From Lentinula raphanica (lineage: Eukaryota > Basidiomycota > Agaricomycetes > Agaricales > Omphalotaceae), in contig JANVFP010000047.1 in assembly GCA_027919835.1 (NCBI GenBank), positions 186,001-250,000 on the forward strand: a stretch of 64,000 bases of DNA, read 5' to 3'. Under the pieces are notes generated by a model, which made no database searches, was not told the origin of the DNA, and saw only the letters and a program-made list of their open reading frames with translations. This document shows positions 33,066 to 44,121 of this stretch, in pieces; within the stretch, counting starts at the first letter, position 1, and the number at the start of each line of letters is the position of its first letter. Made by a program: the position numbers and the translations under genes.

Positions 33066-35064
33066 ATGTTCTCAACGCTGGGCCTGTTTTCAAATCTTCA
33101 ATGCCCTCAGAAGGACTCCTGCACCCGCTCAAACTGTCTCTTCTCTCACAAAGACTCATCGCAACTACCACCACCACCAACGCTCCATATACCAGTTGAT
33201 GAATCAAACGTCGCTTCTTCTAGCTCATCCTCTACTCCAATCCAAGCTGAACAAGCCAAGACTGTCCCTGCAAAACGCACTGTCACTTCCTCACCTACTC
33301 GGACGCCGATTGGTCGTGCCTCGACTCCAGTCGAACCACCCAGAAAGCTTCAGAAACTAGATTCGTCGCAGAAACGAGTGGTACAGCCTTTCACTTCGGT
33401 AAATAGAATCATCCTCTCTCCTACCTCAATCTGACGCATATCATTGTTATATAGACAGGAGTTCCAATACTCCAAGCTGCAGCAGCAACTTCAGCCGTTG
33501 CTATACCTGTTCGCCAAGTTCGTATCTATCTCTACCTCGTATACAATATCATACTAAATATCGTCATATAGGCTATGCTCAAGACATTATATGACCATTT
33601 TGTTGTATTGTATGAGAAGATACTGGCTTCGAAGCCCCAACTCGCCTCAGATCACGCTCTCAAGCAAGAACAAGAGGTGTATTCAGCCTCGAACAAGTTC
33701 ACTTATCGTAACGTGCGAATATGTCCCTATCAGGTCCTCGTCGTCGGTTCACCTATAGCTTAGGCAGTAATACAATCCGTTGCAGCTATCAAACGACGCG
33801 TCCCTCCTACATCTATCTATGACTCTTCAGTAGGAACGGAAGCAGACATTGCTGCACGTTTGCAGGCGAAGGAATCCATCACTGAACTACGCGTTACTTC
33901 GGCACTGTTGGAGCCACATATAGCTTCCTTGGATGATCTTAAGAAATGGGGATATGTTGTGGAGATTCCTCCCATGCCTGGAGGCGCCCAACCAAGCATG
34001 GAAGGCAAACCTGTCAAATGTGAACGATGTGGTGAGATGTTTGTCGTGCGTAGGCTGGAGACGGAGGATCCAGGCAGACAGGAATGTTTGCATCATTGGG
34101 GAAGACCTTACAATCGCGTAGCCAACGGTGATGTCCCATTATCCGACCCTTTAGAGTTGCATGTGTTTACTGTGCTCATTCAGGCGAAAAGACTAGGGTG
34201 TATAATTGTTGTTCCAAAGATGTGTCGGATAAAGGTTGTGTGCATGGGCCTCATGTATTCTACGAATCCGAACCGGAGACTCTTCACCAGCGACACGCCT
34301 TTTCAGAACTCATATCCGCCAGCACAAGCGCAAAGCAGACTTCACCTTCTGACCTCCTTGACGTAGTCGCACTGGATTGCGAAATGATATACACAACCGG
34401 CGGTATGCGTGTTGCACGCGTCTCTATCATCGATGGTTCAGCAAAGCCGGTTTTTGATGAACTCGTCCGAATGGATGAAGGCGTTAACATTTTGGATTTC
34501 AATACACGTTTCTCTGGTATCACACCCGAAATGCACGCGGAACGTGCAATATTGCCCTTGGCTTCGATACGAGAGTCTCTGAGAACACTGATTGGAAAGG
34601 ACACGATTTTGGTTGGGCATGCCTTGGAGAATGACCTGAAGACGCTGAGGATAGTCCACCATCGATGTGTTGATACTGTCATGTTGTATCCTCATCCCCG
34701 GGGTGCACCTTACCGGAGGGCTTTGCGAGATCTGTGAGTGTACTGTTCGTTCCCCCCTGTCGAAAAGTTGTGAACCGACGATGTTTTGAGGTCTCGCGAA
34801 CATTTGAATATGAAGATACAGGAGGGAGGCGGATCAACGGGTCATTCCTCTCTCGAGGATGCGATTGCAACATTAGATTTGGTGCGATTGTTCCTTGTCA
34901 ACAAGGACAACCCCAAGAAGTCGGCTTCTGCTTCAACAACATCAACAACACCAACATCAAATGCATCGTCTTCGAGACCTGCTCACGCTGTTCGTCCTAC
35001 ACTGAACGGTTCGCGACAAAAGGTCACTCCCATGACTGGTTTCATGAAGCACCGCCAGACGTAA
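33066..35064 (+). CDS. REX3: REX3/REX1-type RNA 3'-5' exonuclease (DEDDh)
   Basis: Fungal Rex3-type exonucleases trim RNAs such as RNase MRP RNA. The start at 33066 gives MFSTLGLFSNLQCPQKDSC, leading into a CCCH zinc finger C-x5-C-x4-C-x3-H (SCTRSNCLFSH). A Ser/Pro-rich linker, then AMLKTLYDHFVVLYEKILAS and the YVVEIPPMPGGAQPSMEGKP region precede a second Cys/His cluster (KCERCGEMF, ECLHHWGRPYNR, YNCCSKDVSDKGCVHGPHVF). The exonuclease domain has LLDVVALDCEMIYTTGGMR (Exo I, DxE), LVGHALENDLKTLRIVHHR (Exo II) and GHSSLEDAIATLDLVRLFL (Exo III, H-x4-D). The C-terminus is Ser/Thr-rich, ending GFMKHRQT. About six introns. The CCCH finger and the second cluster favour Rex3 over Rex1 or Rex4. Confidence 0.9.
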
Positions 35065-35533
35065 TGTACATTGTACACATCCACATTCCATATTCTCGTA
35101 AAATTAATTTTGTTCTGGATATGAGTGATCACTGATTATCAGCTGCAATATATGCTGGCGGACAGTGTTTGCTGAATTTGCCTAAGTAGTCATGTAGTGC
35201 AATCTACTGCCAGCATCGTCCATGTGGTGCAGGATACAGGCGTGAGCATGCTGAGCTTTGCCAGATACCCAATGGATCTAATGAATACAGAAGTATACAT
35301 GCAATAACGCTGTTGTCAGGATTCGACATACGTTTTGCTGGAGAATCGCACGCTTGACACGTCGATGGTGTAGTGAGCTCGCTCTAAACTCTGTTCTGGG
35401 AGATGAAAAGGATGAACAAGTGAATAGAGGTGATCGAATATATAGACAACAATCGTGGTAACGCTGATCTTATCTTATCGGAGCTGCCTCATTTTTGGTT
35501 ACAATCATTCTTTGCTCTTGACGTCGAACTCGA
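35065..35533. other. Intergenic between REX3 and RRN7
   Basis: This is AT-rich and holds the REX3 3' end and RRN7 promoter. A plus frame reaching into RRN7 exon 1 is in a different frame from the gene. No repeat or RNA gene seen. Confidence 0.4.
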
Positions 35534-37881
35534 ATGGTGCTCCGCCCACGCTGTGCCATTTGCGGCTCGAAGCAATGGCACAAGGAGCCATCTAGCGGAT
35601 TCATTGTTTGCAGCGAAGGTCACATCCTACAGGTACACCCATATGCGTCCTCAAATAGACAAGTTTGACCGTCCCCTATCAATATAGAACTACCGCAATG
35701 AGACGAACGAGGCTGAGGATGTAGGCAATCATATGATGAGAAAGCGTACTCTCAAATCGAACAGGAAGAAGAAAGAGAAAAAGAGTAACGCGAATCCTAA
35801 ATGTGAACTTTCTACCGGTTGAGATCCTTGTTCTTCGTACTACAGTTTTCCTTTTGCAGTGTATCATGGGGCCCGCGGCCGTTATCTCTACTTCCAGTGT
35901 CAGCAGCTCATCCTACGAAAGCAGATATCCGCTTTGATGACCTTGTGGGAATTGCCAAAGGAATTCGAGGTCAGTCAGTTTCTCTCCGATAGAACAACGT
36001 AGATTAACCCGCGTGTATGCAGATGCTTTGCAGAGATATCTGGGCTCTACATCTAAGCTTACTACAAGACCCTCCTCCGTCGGAGCCGTTTTTTGATGTC
36101 CATCCAAATTCGTCTATACCGAAGCCAGAAGAGAAGTCGCGCTCTGATTCCCGCTCAAAGACCAGCTATCAACCTCGATCTACCCCTGGAACAAGACCAA
36201 ATTCGCCTCTTCCCTCTGACTCACCTTCCTCCGCCTCGTCTTCCGAACAAGATGATCCGGGCGACGCCAAAGAGCCCGATGACTCTGATAGTGGTGGCAA
36301 TCGTGTCAGGCAGAGACGACGCGAAGAAGAACATTCGGAAGATTCAGAGCTGGATGCCCTCATGCGGGATTTATCTGAATCAGATGTTGATGATGACGAT
36401 GAGTTGGGTGATGGAGAAAGTAAACGTCAGTTGAAAGGAGAAGCCGGCGAACAAAGACAGAGGCGTGGACATAATGCATATGAGAGCCCTGTGAATAACC
36501 TTGCAGTACTCGTAGTGGCGTGTTGGACGCTGCGTATTCCTGTTCTGTATAATGACATTCTTCGGTGAGTAAATTCACCCTGGATTCTTCCTGTTCCTCA
36601 TGTTTTATGTCGTGTCCACAGACATGTTGAATTATACGAATTGCCGTACCTGGATCCTGTCCGTTTGTTGCCCATGGAGATGATCTCTCACCTCACTAAG
36701 CATAACATACAAGCCCTTTCCCCTGCTGTAAGCAATTGTTTTGTTCTGTTCAGTCTAGGACACGTTTGACACTAGATGGCCAGCATGCACCCAAAGTTCT
36801 GACACTGCACGCACGCACGTCACGTCTAGCGAAACAGCTTTACAACTCGTATAGAATATCAACGCCTGAAACGAACGTTGCTCCTTTACTGTGGCGCATT
36901 GTTCAAGGAATGGGTGGAACGCGTAGGTTACTCAGTCAATGATGTTGGCTTCATTTTGAAATATTCCTTTCGCAGCTACACTTTACGCTATGACTAAAAG
37001 ATTATCACAGAGGTTGTCTTTGCCCTTGACTTTACATCAGGTCTTGGCCCCTAAGATCGAGCAAATCCGACCACGAGATCCTCAAACGCATAATCTGGAT
37101 AATGCACCAGTTGAGGCAAGTCTGTTAGCCGCTCTCCTTGTGGTGTTAAAGATGGTTTACGGTCTGGACGGAGAGCAAAGGTAGGGGTTTCTGAATTGGG
37201 TTGTTATATGCTTTAATCCTTTCTGTAAATCTAGATTACCACAAGACAGCGATGACCCAGCTTTTGCCCTACCACGCATAGAAGATTATTTAGCAACACT
37301 GAAGCAAATTGTGAACGTGGATCTTCGTAGAGAAGCCATATTTAATTCAGAAAAGCCAATGTGAGTATTTTCTGGTGTATCGCAATAGATATCTTACCTC
37401 GAGATCGTTAAGATTCATGGATAGTGCCGATGACGAAATGCTAGACGACTACATAGCCTTTTGTGAACGGATATTGGTGAGAGCTGATGAGGATACATTG
37501 CAAGGTTTGTGATTTGTTGAAGGTCTAATCCAATGACTATGAGCTCATCGGATTCAAGGACAAGAGCAGATGCTAGCCAACTACTTTCCGCCGAGTCTGG
37601 GCTCTTCCAAAGCTATGAATACCATCATCGGGGAGAACAGCCCATCGGCGAAGAATGCATTGAGACGAGGTCCTGCCGTTCAAGGACCGAGTAACACAAT
37701 TATGGCGCCCGGAGAAAAGCATACAATATTTCATGCTCGGGACATATTTGGGGGTTTACCAGAAGAGTACGAGATGGTTGTGAAGAGAGGATCTAGTGTT
37801 GTTGGAGTGCCAGAGGAGTATATAAACGAACTTGTAGAAAAGTACGAACGCAGGAAATTGTGGAAGAAAACAGAAATTTAG
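35534..37881 (+). CDS. RRN7: RRN7/TAF1B-like RNA polymerase I initiation factor
   Basis: Rrn7 is the TFIIB-like subunit of core factor that recruits RNA polymerase I to rDNA promoters. The start at 35534 (MVLRPRCAICGSKQWHK) opens a zinc ribbon with Cys7, Cys10, Cys26 and His30. The next exons read NYRNETNEAEDVGNHMMRKR and YHGARGRYLYFQCQQLILRK, then MLCRDIWALHLSLLQDPPPS. A long low-complexity Ser/Asp/Glu linker follows (36100-36450). The cyclin-like part has AVLVVACWTLRIPVLYNDIL, HVELYELPYLDPVRLLPMEM, TLYAMTKRLSQRLSLPLTLH, and VEASLLAALLVVLKMVYGLD. The C-terminus is VPEEYINELVEKYERRKLWK. About nine introns. The acidic linker between ribbon and cyclin folds is long, which makes overall similarity weak outside the ends. 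Confidence 0.88.
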
Positions 37882-38093
37882 CCGACAAGAAATAAAACAA
37901 CCGGGGATTCGGTAGTGAGAGTCCGGGGAGGCCAACTGACACACACTTCATCTGTCATACCAATTTACTCCCATCAATTTCTTTCCTTCTTCTACTCTCA
38001 CCAGGTCCTTCTTCAACCAACACCAACACCTGGCGGGCTGCAATGTTCCAACGTTGACGACTTTAACCTTTCTTTCTTCCTTCTTCATCAACC

Positions 38094-40564
38094 ATGCGGC
38101 GTTTTGCTTCGGTTTTCATATCCTCTAAACGTGAGAAGAACGAGAAATCATCCAAACGGTCCACTCTTAATGTCAAAACTCATCCCGCTCCTTCTGACAT
38201 TACCACGTTCGACTCCAGTCTTTCAACTCCTCAGCTCAGTGCTGGCGGCAGCGAGCCCGCTCATTCATCCGCTTCCTCCGCAGGCTCAGTCAACCTGCAG
38301 ACCCCAGAAGACGTTCCTATATCCTTGGTCAACTTGAAGAAGACTTGGATCCCATGGCGGGCTAAAAAGTTGGGCATTACTAAACCTAGTAATCGTCCAG
38401 AGTCTAATTGGACGCCACTTCCTCCTCCTCTTCTTCATAGTCCTCCTCCCGGTACTCGCGCACAAATTGACAGTCATAACGATCCAGATTCCGACTCCGA
38501 ATCGGATTCATACGGTGAGGAGGATGATCCTCGCCCCGCTAAACCCATTTTGGCGAAGCCTATCACTACGCCCGCTTCAATATCCAAAGCCCAAGCCGTT
38601 CTTCAGGCGTTGATCCAGAACAGCCTTGTTGACCGGTCTTCTACTCCACCGTTTGACGTTCATCCCGGTGCGCCTCTGTATCCCCGATCCACCAATCGCT
38701 CACGCTCTCTGCCACGCTCCAATTCTCTCGCTCGTACCGTTCATAAAAGGCAGCTGCTTCGGAAACTTCAGAATGCCAATCTTGCGCCTTCCGACATTGA
38801 AGAAATCATATCTTTCAGCACAAGAGACGTACCCAGCATCAAGCCACCTCTACATCTCGATATGATTAACGAGCAAGCCCCTGCTTCGTTTAATCGCCCT
38901 GCTTCGTTTAGCGTCGGTCTGCGGAACTGGATCAACCGTCCTCCTTTCGAAGATCGCTTTTCAGTTTGGTCTGCCGTAGACGGGAATATCACCTGCGAAC
39001 GTATCTCTAATACTCCTGGCTTTGCTCTCGCTGCCTTAGAGTTTTCCGAAACCATCGAGGCCGAGGCTGATATCTATGATGATTCCTTTTCTTCTCAACC
39101 TTCTGCCGAGTTACAGGTACCACCACGTTCGGCATCTGTGTCGGACGTGCCATCTTCATCCTCCAGCGTCTCTTCGCATATATCTTGTAAGTGACCGCTG
39201 TATATTTTTGGATCGTGGTTATATTGATCCATCATATTCCAGCATCTGCTTCCCACTCCAGGTCAATTCCCTCGCCTCAGCTTCTAGCTCCTTCTCCCCT
39301 TCGCAACCAAGCTTCGACTCTCAGCGCTTCTTCTTCTGCAGAGAGCCCACGAAAAGAGTCTTTTCTACAGGTGCCGTCTCCTGCGTCCACAGCGTTCAAA
39401 AATATCAGTCCTCCGGCGTCTCCGGCGTCCCTGTCAGAAACGGCAGAAACAGTAGCTTCCAACCTCACCAATGGAACAGTCAAACGTGGTGTGAGATTTA
39501 TTGAGGAGGACAAGGACGAAAATATACCTGTTGGGTATGTCATGCGAATCAAGAAACAACGGGAAGAAAAGGCCAGGTTTCTCCGGGAGCAGAAAGAGAA
39601 ACGTCAATTCGAGGAAGAACGTGCTCGAATGGAAGAGGAGAGGAGACAAAGGGATGCGGAGAGACGCAAGTGGGAGCAAGAGAAACAGGCGTGGGAGAAG
39701 GAAAAGAGAGCGATGGAGGAAGAGAGAAGGCGAAAGCAATATACCGAAGAGGTCACCGCCGCCAGGCAACGTGCAGAATCCTCGAGGATGGGAATGCGTT
39801 CCTCTTCTTCTGCCTCCTTACGGGAACCCGAACGTAATGTATCGGCGTCTAAAAGACTTTCACGAGGATCCGAAGGGCCACCAAGTCCTCGAAGACAAGC
39901 TTCGGAGTCGTTCGCCCGGGATAGTTCACCCCGTAGCTCAAGGCCACCTAGTATTGCCAGTGGCGCCGGCTACTTTCCAACAAACTCTCGACCGCCTTCT
40001 ATCCACTCGACAGAAGACGTACGGAGCATTCGTCCACAGTCTTCTGTTTATATTCCACCTGTACCACCTATTCCCCAGATTCCCCAATTTTACCCATACC
40101 AGTCGGCGTTTCCTATGGACGTACCTCTCCTTCCGCCGTCTGCTCCGTTTATGGTCAATCCGTATGCCCGACGCCAGTCTCAATCACCCCAGAGCTCTTC
40201 ACGACAACGTATACCTAGTAACAGCAGTGCAGAATCTCTAAACAGGAACTCGATGAATGGACGTCAAAATACTTCACCGCGGGACTCTTCTCACTCGGTA
40301 TCCGCTTCACCTCACCGGACGCATCAAAGGAGAACAAGCGATGACAGCAACAGACGTATGTCGGCCTACTCTACATCTCCGCATTCCTCTTCTTCCAGCC
40401 ATTTACCTCGAGGGCGACCTCTCCACCCAGCACAAGCTCAAGAGACTTTGCCAAGTCCCTGGACAGCTCCTCCTACACTACATGGAGGGCCTCCATCTGC
40501 TTACAATGGCGTCGGCACAGTTTCCAGACATACTCCTTCGAGAAGACAAACGGCCTTCTCATGA
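38094..40564 (+). CDS. Large Ser/Pro-rich protein with a charged coiled coil (804 aa), unrecognised
   Basis: Two exons (38094-39186, 39243-40564) join to 805 codons. The first 350 residues are Ser/Pro-rich with an aromatic patch (FSVGLRNWINRPPFEDRFSV, then WSAVDGNITCERISNTPGFA). The centre (about 39530-39790) is a long single-helix or coiled-coil stretch of Arg/Glu repeats (MRIKKQREEKARFLREQKEK, EEERARMEEERRQRDAERRK, WEKEKRAMEEERRRKQYTEE). The tail is Ser/Arg/Pro-rich with VYIPPVPPIPQIPQFYPYQS. It is probably a cytoskeletal or cortical scaffold, by composition only. No enzyme motif, signal peptide or membrane helix seen. A further intron near the C-terminus cannot be excluded. Confidence 0.75.
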
Positions 40565-41444
40565 ACGATCTTGGATGCTGCGTCGTCAATCTCATACAAT
40601 TCCACGTACTTCCCATTCGTAATCGAACACTGCACCGTCCTCAATTTTGCGCATCGATTTGTTTTGTATCCGCAGTTTTCTCTCCTCATTCTATCCCTCC
40701 TCATAGTGCGCCAATGTTTCTCACCGGGTTCACGACGCTCAATTAGTTTCCTTTCGTTCTTGAAATTACCTGCGACTCATCCGTCACTCTTTTAATACAC
40801 CGACATTCTTTTCTTTTATCATCGTCTACAGGTGCAACTCCGTTCGCTATTTTTGGAATTCCTCATGATTACCTTCTCATCGTTATCCCTTTTACGCATC
40901 AATTTCCACATTCCATTCAAATTGAACACCGTTTTCCTCATATCTGCTGTCGTATTTGGTTCTTCACCCATTTGGACTGGATGGCTGAATTGCACCTTTA
41001 CTCGTTTCTTAAGGATGCTTCCTCACCGTGTTGTTTTTCTCCCGAACCTATACAATACAACTCATTTAATCTTGCATATTATCCCATCCAATAGGACTAG
41101 ATTTAAATACTCGGACATGTTGTTTTGTTTTCGCTCCATCCTTTTCGTTTTTTCCTCGCTCTCACAACTTCATCTTGTACATACCACAATGATAAACATA
41201 CCATCATGCTTTACATTCTTCCTCCACTCCTCTATCTTGTTTTCTTATTCGTACCTGTACAACGACGATTCAAATGATCCTCCTGTCGAAACATCAATCA
41301 AATATTTGAGAAGTCTTTGTTCAAAGTAACAGAAGTTGCATATTTTCAGCTTTGGCCGACATCAGTGCCACGTGAATTCTGTGCTGGCAAACTCGAGTTA
41401 ATTTATTTTTTGCTCCATCTTCTTTACTTACGGTCACCGTTCTA
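40565..41444. other. Long pyrimidine-rich intergenic / 3' UTR stretch
   Basis: The plus strand is strongly T- and C-rich from about 40600 to 41330, and the 165-codon open frame at 40832-41329 is Phe/Leu/Ser-rich because of this bias. It has no recognised domain. The stretch also holds the ERJ5 promoter at its right end. Confidence 0.5.
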
Positions 41445-42794
41445 ATGAGGCTTCCCTTTCTCTTCCTATTTATTTTCTTATGTGCTACAGCGTTTGCGTG
41501 AGTATTCTTCTCCTAGTCGTTTCGGTTCATACATTGACGATTCATAATGTAGATGGGACAAAGTATGTTCTTGCCAGGAAATACCTTCTCGAAATTACAT
41601 CGTTCTCCATAGGAAGATCATGAAATTTTTGACCTTGTCAGTGCCATAGAGGCTTCAGAGGGCAAAGGGACTACTTTCTACTCTTGGCTAGATGTTCCTT
41701 CCACGGCTACCACTTCAGAAATCGCGAAAGCTTACAGAAAACTGAGCATGCAATTGCAGTGCGTCCCTCTGACCATCTTTCGTGCATACGGAATGCTCGC
41801 TCACCTCGTTGCTGGCAGCCCAGATAAAAATCCTGGAAACAAAAAAATAGCCGAACGTTTTGCGAGACTAGGTGTTGTCTCAGCAATATTGAGGAATCCG
41901 GTCAGCAGAAAGAGGTTGAGAGAATTTTGCCAGCTTCTGTTGGTATCGAAGGCTTACTCCCAGCTTCTCAAAGATACGATTTCTTCTATAAAAATGGTGT
42001 GCCGAAATGGAGAGGAACTGGTTACTATTACAGTCGCTTTAGACCCGGACTTGGCGTACGTCCAATTCTCCCTTCCTGCTTGCGCGTCCAATCATGTCTG
42101 AAATTCCGTCAAATCAGACTGTATTGACCTTTTTGGTTATACTCTCTTCTGGAATGCAATACTATGTTCAACGGTTCAACTATAAACGCGATTTGAACAA
42201 GATTCAAGAGGTAATCAGGGAAGCACGACTAGCGGCATGGGGTCCTAAAATGATACCAATAGAGGGGCAGAGAAAAGTAATTGACTCCAATTCCTGTTTG
42301 TCTTTTTCTTTCGATTGAGATCTGTTTGTTTAGGTCAAGGTTAATTTGGGGAATCAGCGTTATGATGACGATGTAATCATGCTTGGAAATAAAAGCATAG
42401 AAATGGTCGTATCTGGAGATGCGGTTTACATCGTATGTATCACCTCCTTGATTTTCTATTTCTCCAGTATAATGAACTTTCTGTTCAGCTCGAAGCCGAT
42501 GGAAACATGCATCCCGTCGACTCTTCTGACGTAGTTCCTCCTACCATTCGCGGGACATGGTTCATCACACTCGTCCTTTCTGTCTACAACAAAGTTCGGG
42601 GTACGTCTACCGTTGAAGCTCAGCCTACGGGCGATGAACACGAACTGGATGATGGATATGATTCAACTGTGACGAGTTCTGAGAAGACTGGTAGCGGCAC
42701 AGTCACCCCACTGGAAGGCTCAAATGGTGCTAATAGGAACTTGCCTGCCACAAAGGCTGGTGGAAAACGCAGGAAAGCCGTCAGGAAGCGGTAA
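41445..42794 (+). CDS. ERJ5: ER membrane DnaJ protein (ERJ5-like)
   Basis: Type I ER membrane J-domain proteins of this kind help ER Hsp70 in folding. The start at 41445 gives a clear signal peptide (MRLPFLFLFIFLCATAFA). The J domain: TTFYSWLDVPSTATTSEIAK, AYRKLSMQLHPDKNPGNKK, RFARLGVVSAILRNPVSRKR and YDFFYKNGVPKW. The His codon of HPD is split by an intron (41758-41820 approximately): CA|C. Then YYYSRFRPGL, a membrane segment (TVLTFLVILSSGMQYYVQRF) and a cytosolic region with RDLNKIQEVIREARLAAWGP. The C-terminus is Lys/Arg-rich (GGKRRKAVRKR). Order and length match fungal Erj5. About seven introns. Confidence 0.9.
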
Positions 42795-43423
42795 TTGTCG
42801 AGCATATATGTACATATCCATTCATCTAATCTTTCAGCACTGTTGTTGCATCCATTACCTGGAATAATGAGCAGGAGGAGGCTGTCCTCGTTTTATGAGT
42901 CGTACCCGAGGGTTCGCCAATGCCAGCTTCATTGTTGAATTTTTGACAAGAACTTCGATGTCCCTCAAGTGTTGAATACTTATGGCTAATGGATGTAGAT
43001 ATCAACCATCGATGCCTGATTCTCAACAAGTGGTTCAATACTCAATTCAGAATTTTCATGGAATTTTTGTTGGCAATGGTAAGTTCAAAGTAGGGTACTC
43101 TAGGGGTACTCTCTTATGAAGCGAGACAATCACGTGGCCCATCAATGTCAATTGACCATTTTAGGGAAAAATTGGTGATGCCGAGGGTCTGAGGACACCG
43201 CAGGTGTCCACAGACCTGCCGAGGGTTTTGTAGACGACGGAAGCAAATCAGCCGAGGGTTTGCCTGGGTCTGTTTGGTATTGCCCTTCACTCCAGTGTGT
43301 TCAATTATTTGTTTAGCCTCTACATTATATAGTAGGTATCTGTAGGTACTCTCAGAAAATTTTACTGTCTGCCGAGCATTGATTGATGACTCAATTGATG
43401 CTGTAAATTCTGGCGATTTGGCT

Positions 43424-43444
43424 CGCGCGCGCTTAGCGCGCGCG
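43424..43444. repeat. CG-only perfect palindrome
   Basis: CGCGCGCGC (43424-43432), TTA, GCGCGCGCG (43436-43444): 9-bp perfect arms. Its core GCGCTTAGCGC recurs as the exact reverse complement GCGCTAAGCGC at about 43779-43789, 345 bp to the right. Confidence 0.85.
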
Positions 43445-43470
43445 GCTTTCTGAATTTTGAGAATTTGCTC

Positions 43471-43525
43471 GAAAATACCTTGAAAATACCTTGAAAATAC
43501 CCAAAAAATACCCAAAAAATACCAG
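43471..43525. repeat. Five-copy 11-bp tandem repeat
   Basis: Units GAAAATACCTT, GAAAATACCTT, GAAAATACCCA, AAAAATACCCA, AAAAATACCAG follow in register. An apparent minus-strand frame reading GIFWVF and GIFQGIF is just this repeat translated. Confidence 0.9.
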
Positions 43526-43814
43526 TTATCGAAGTTGGAATGTACATTACAGCTAACTCAATCCAAGTGCCAAAAATGAGGCTCAGTGAGCCATTGTACA
43601 GTGACAGTCAAATTGAGGGAATGGCACTGGTACTTATTCCAATCTTATAGCAGCTCATAGCCTCATTCTAGCACTCTGCTACCTGTCCTTGTGCTGAAGA
43701 AATGTACCTTGGTGTCACAATTTTGAATTCTAGCTACTACATAGGTTTTTGATACTGAGTAATGGTGGATGGCACAAGCGCTAAGCGCCTCAGCACCCAC
43801 GTGCTGCGAAAACT

Positions 43815-43853
43815 CAAATCGGTCCAAATCGGTCAAATCGGAAATAATCGGTC
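43815..43853. repeat. CAAATCGGTC short tandem repeat
   Basis: Four imperfect copies of CAAATCGGTC lie head to tail (43815, 43825, 43834, 43844 approximately). They are about 270 bp upstream of the RdRP start codon. They could be regulatory or element debris. Confidence 0.75.
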
Positions 43854-44121
43854 AAAAAAGGTCGGGCGTGGGAACCCTTGGCTTCTCATAGTAGCCATTT
43901 TAGGCCAAGGCGCTTCTGCCTGTAACTTTCTGCATCCCTGAACATAACCAAAGTTCTGTACTTCAACTTGTACAATGGGCAGCTCTCGCCTTTCCCCTGT
44001 ATGACTCTTTTTTCGCTCCTACTCTCTTTCTATTATAAGACGAGAACACGCTTCGCTCTATCAGCTCTTATAACCGTGAATATTGACCGTGAATCTCACT
44101 GTTCAAGTAGACCTATCGAAG

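Larger units (their letters stand above)
42795..44121. other. Repeat-rich noncoding gap upstream of the RdRP gene
   Basis: No gene is visible in 1.3 kb. The segment holds an 11-bp tandem array, a CG-only palindrome, a second palindrome with the complementary core, CAAATCGGTC repeats and three GCCGAGGGT copies (43162, 43220 and 43251 approximately). These are listed separately where clear. It resembles debris of small mobile elements but I could not define ends. A TATAAGA at about 44034-44040 lies 80 bp before the RdRP start. Confidence 0.5.

Noticed and set aside
40832..41329. 165-codon open frame downstream of the 804-residue gene
   Set aside because: Amino-acid content is explained by a T/C-rich strand; no domain or intron structure.
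43114..43515. Minus-strand frame with repeated GIFWVF/GIFQGIF
   Set aside because: It is the 11-bp tandem repeat translated.
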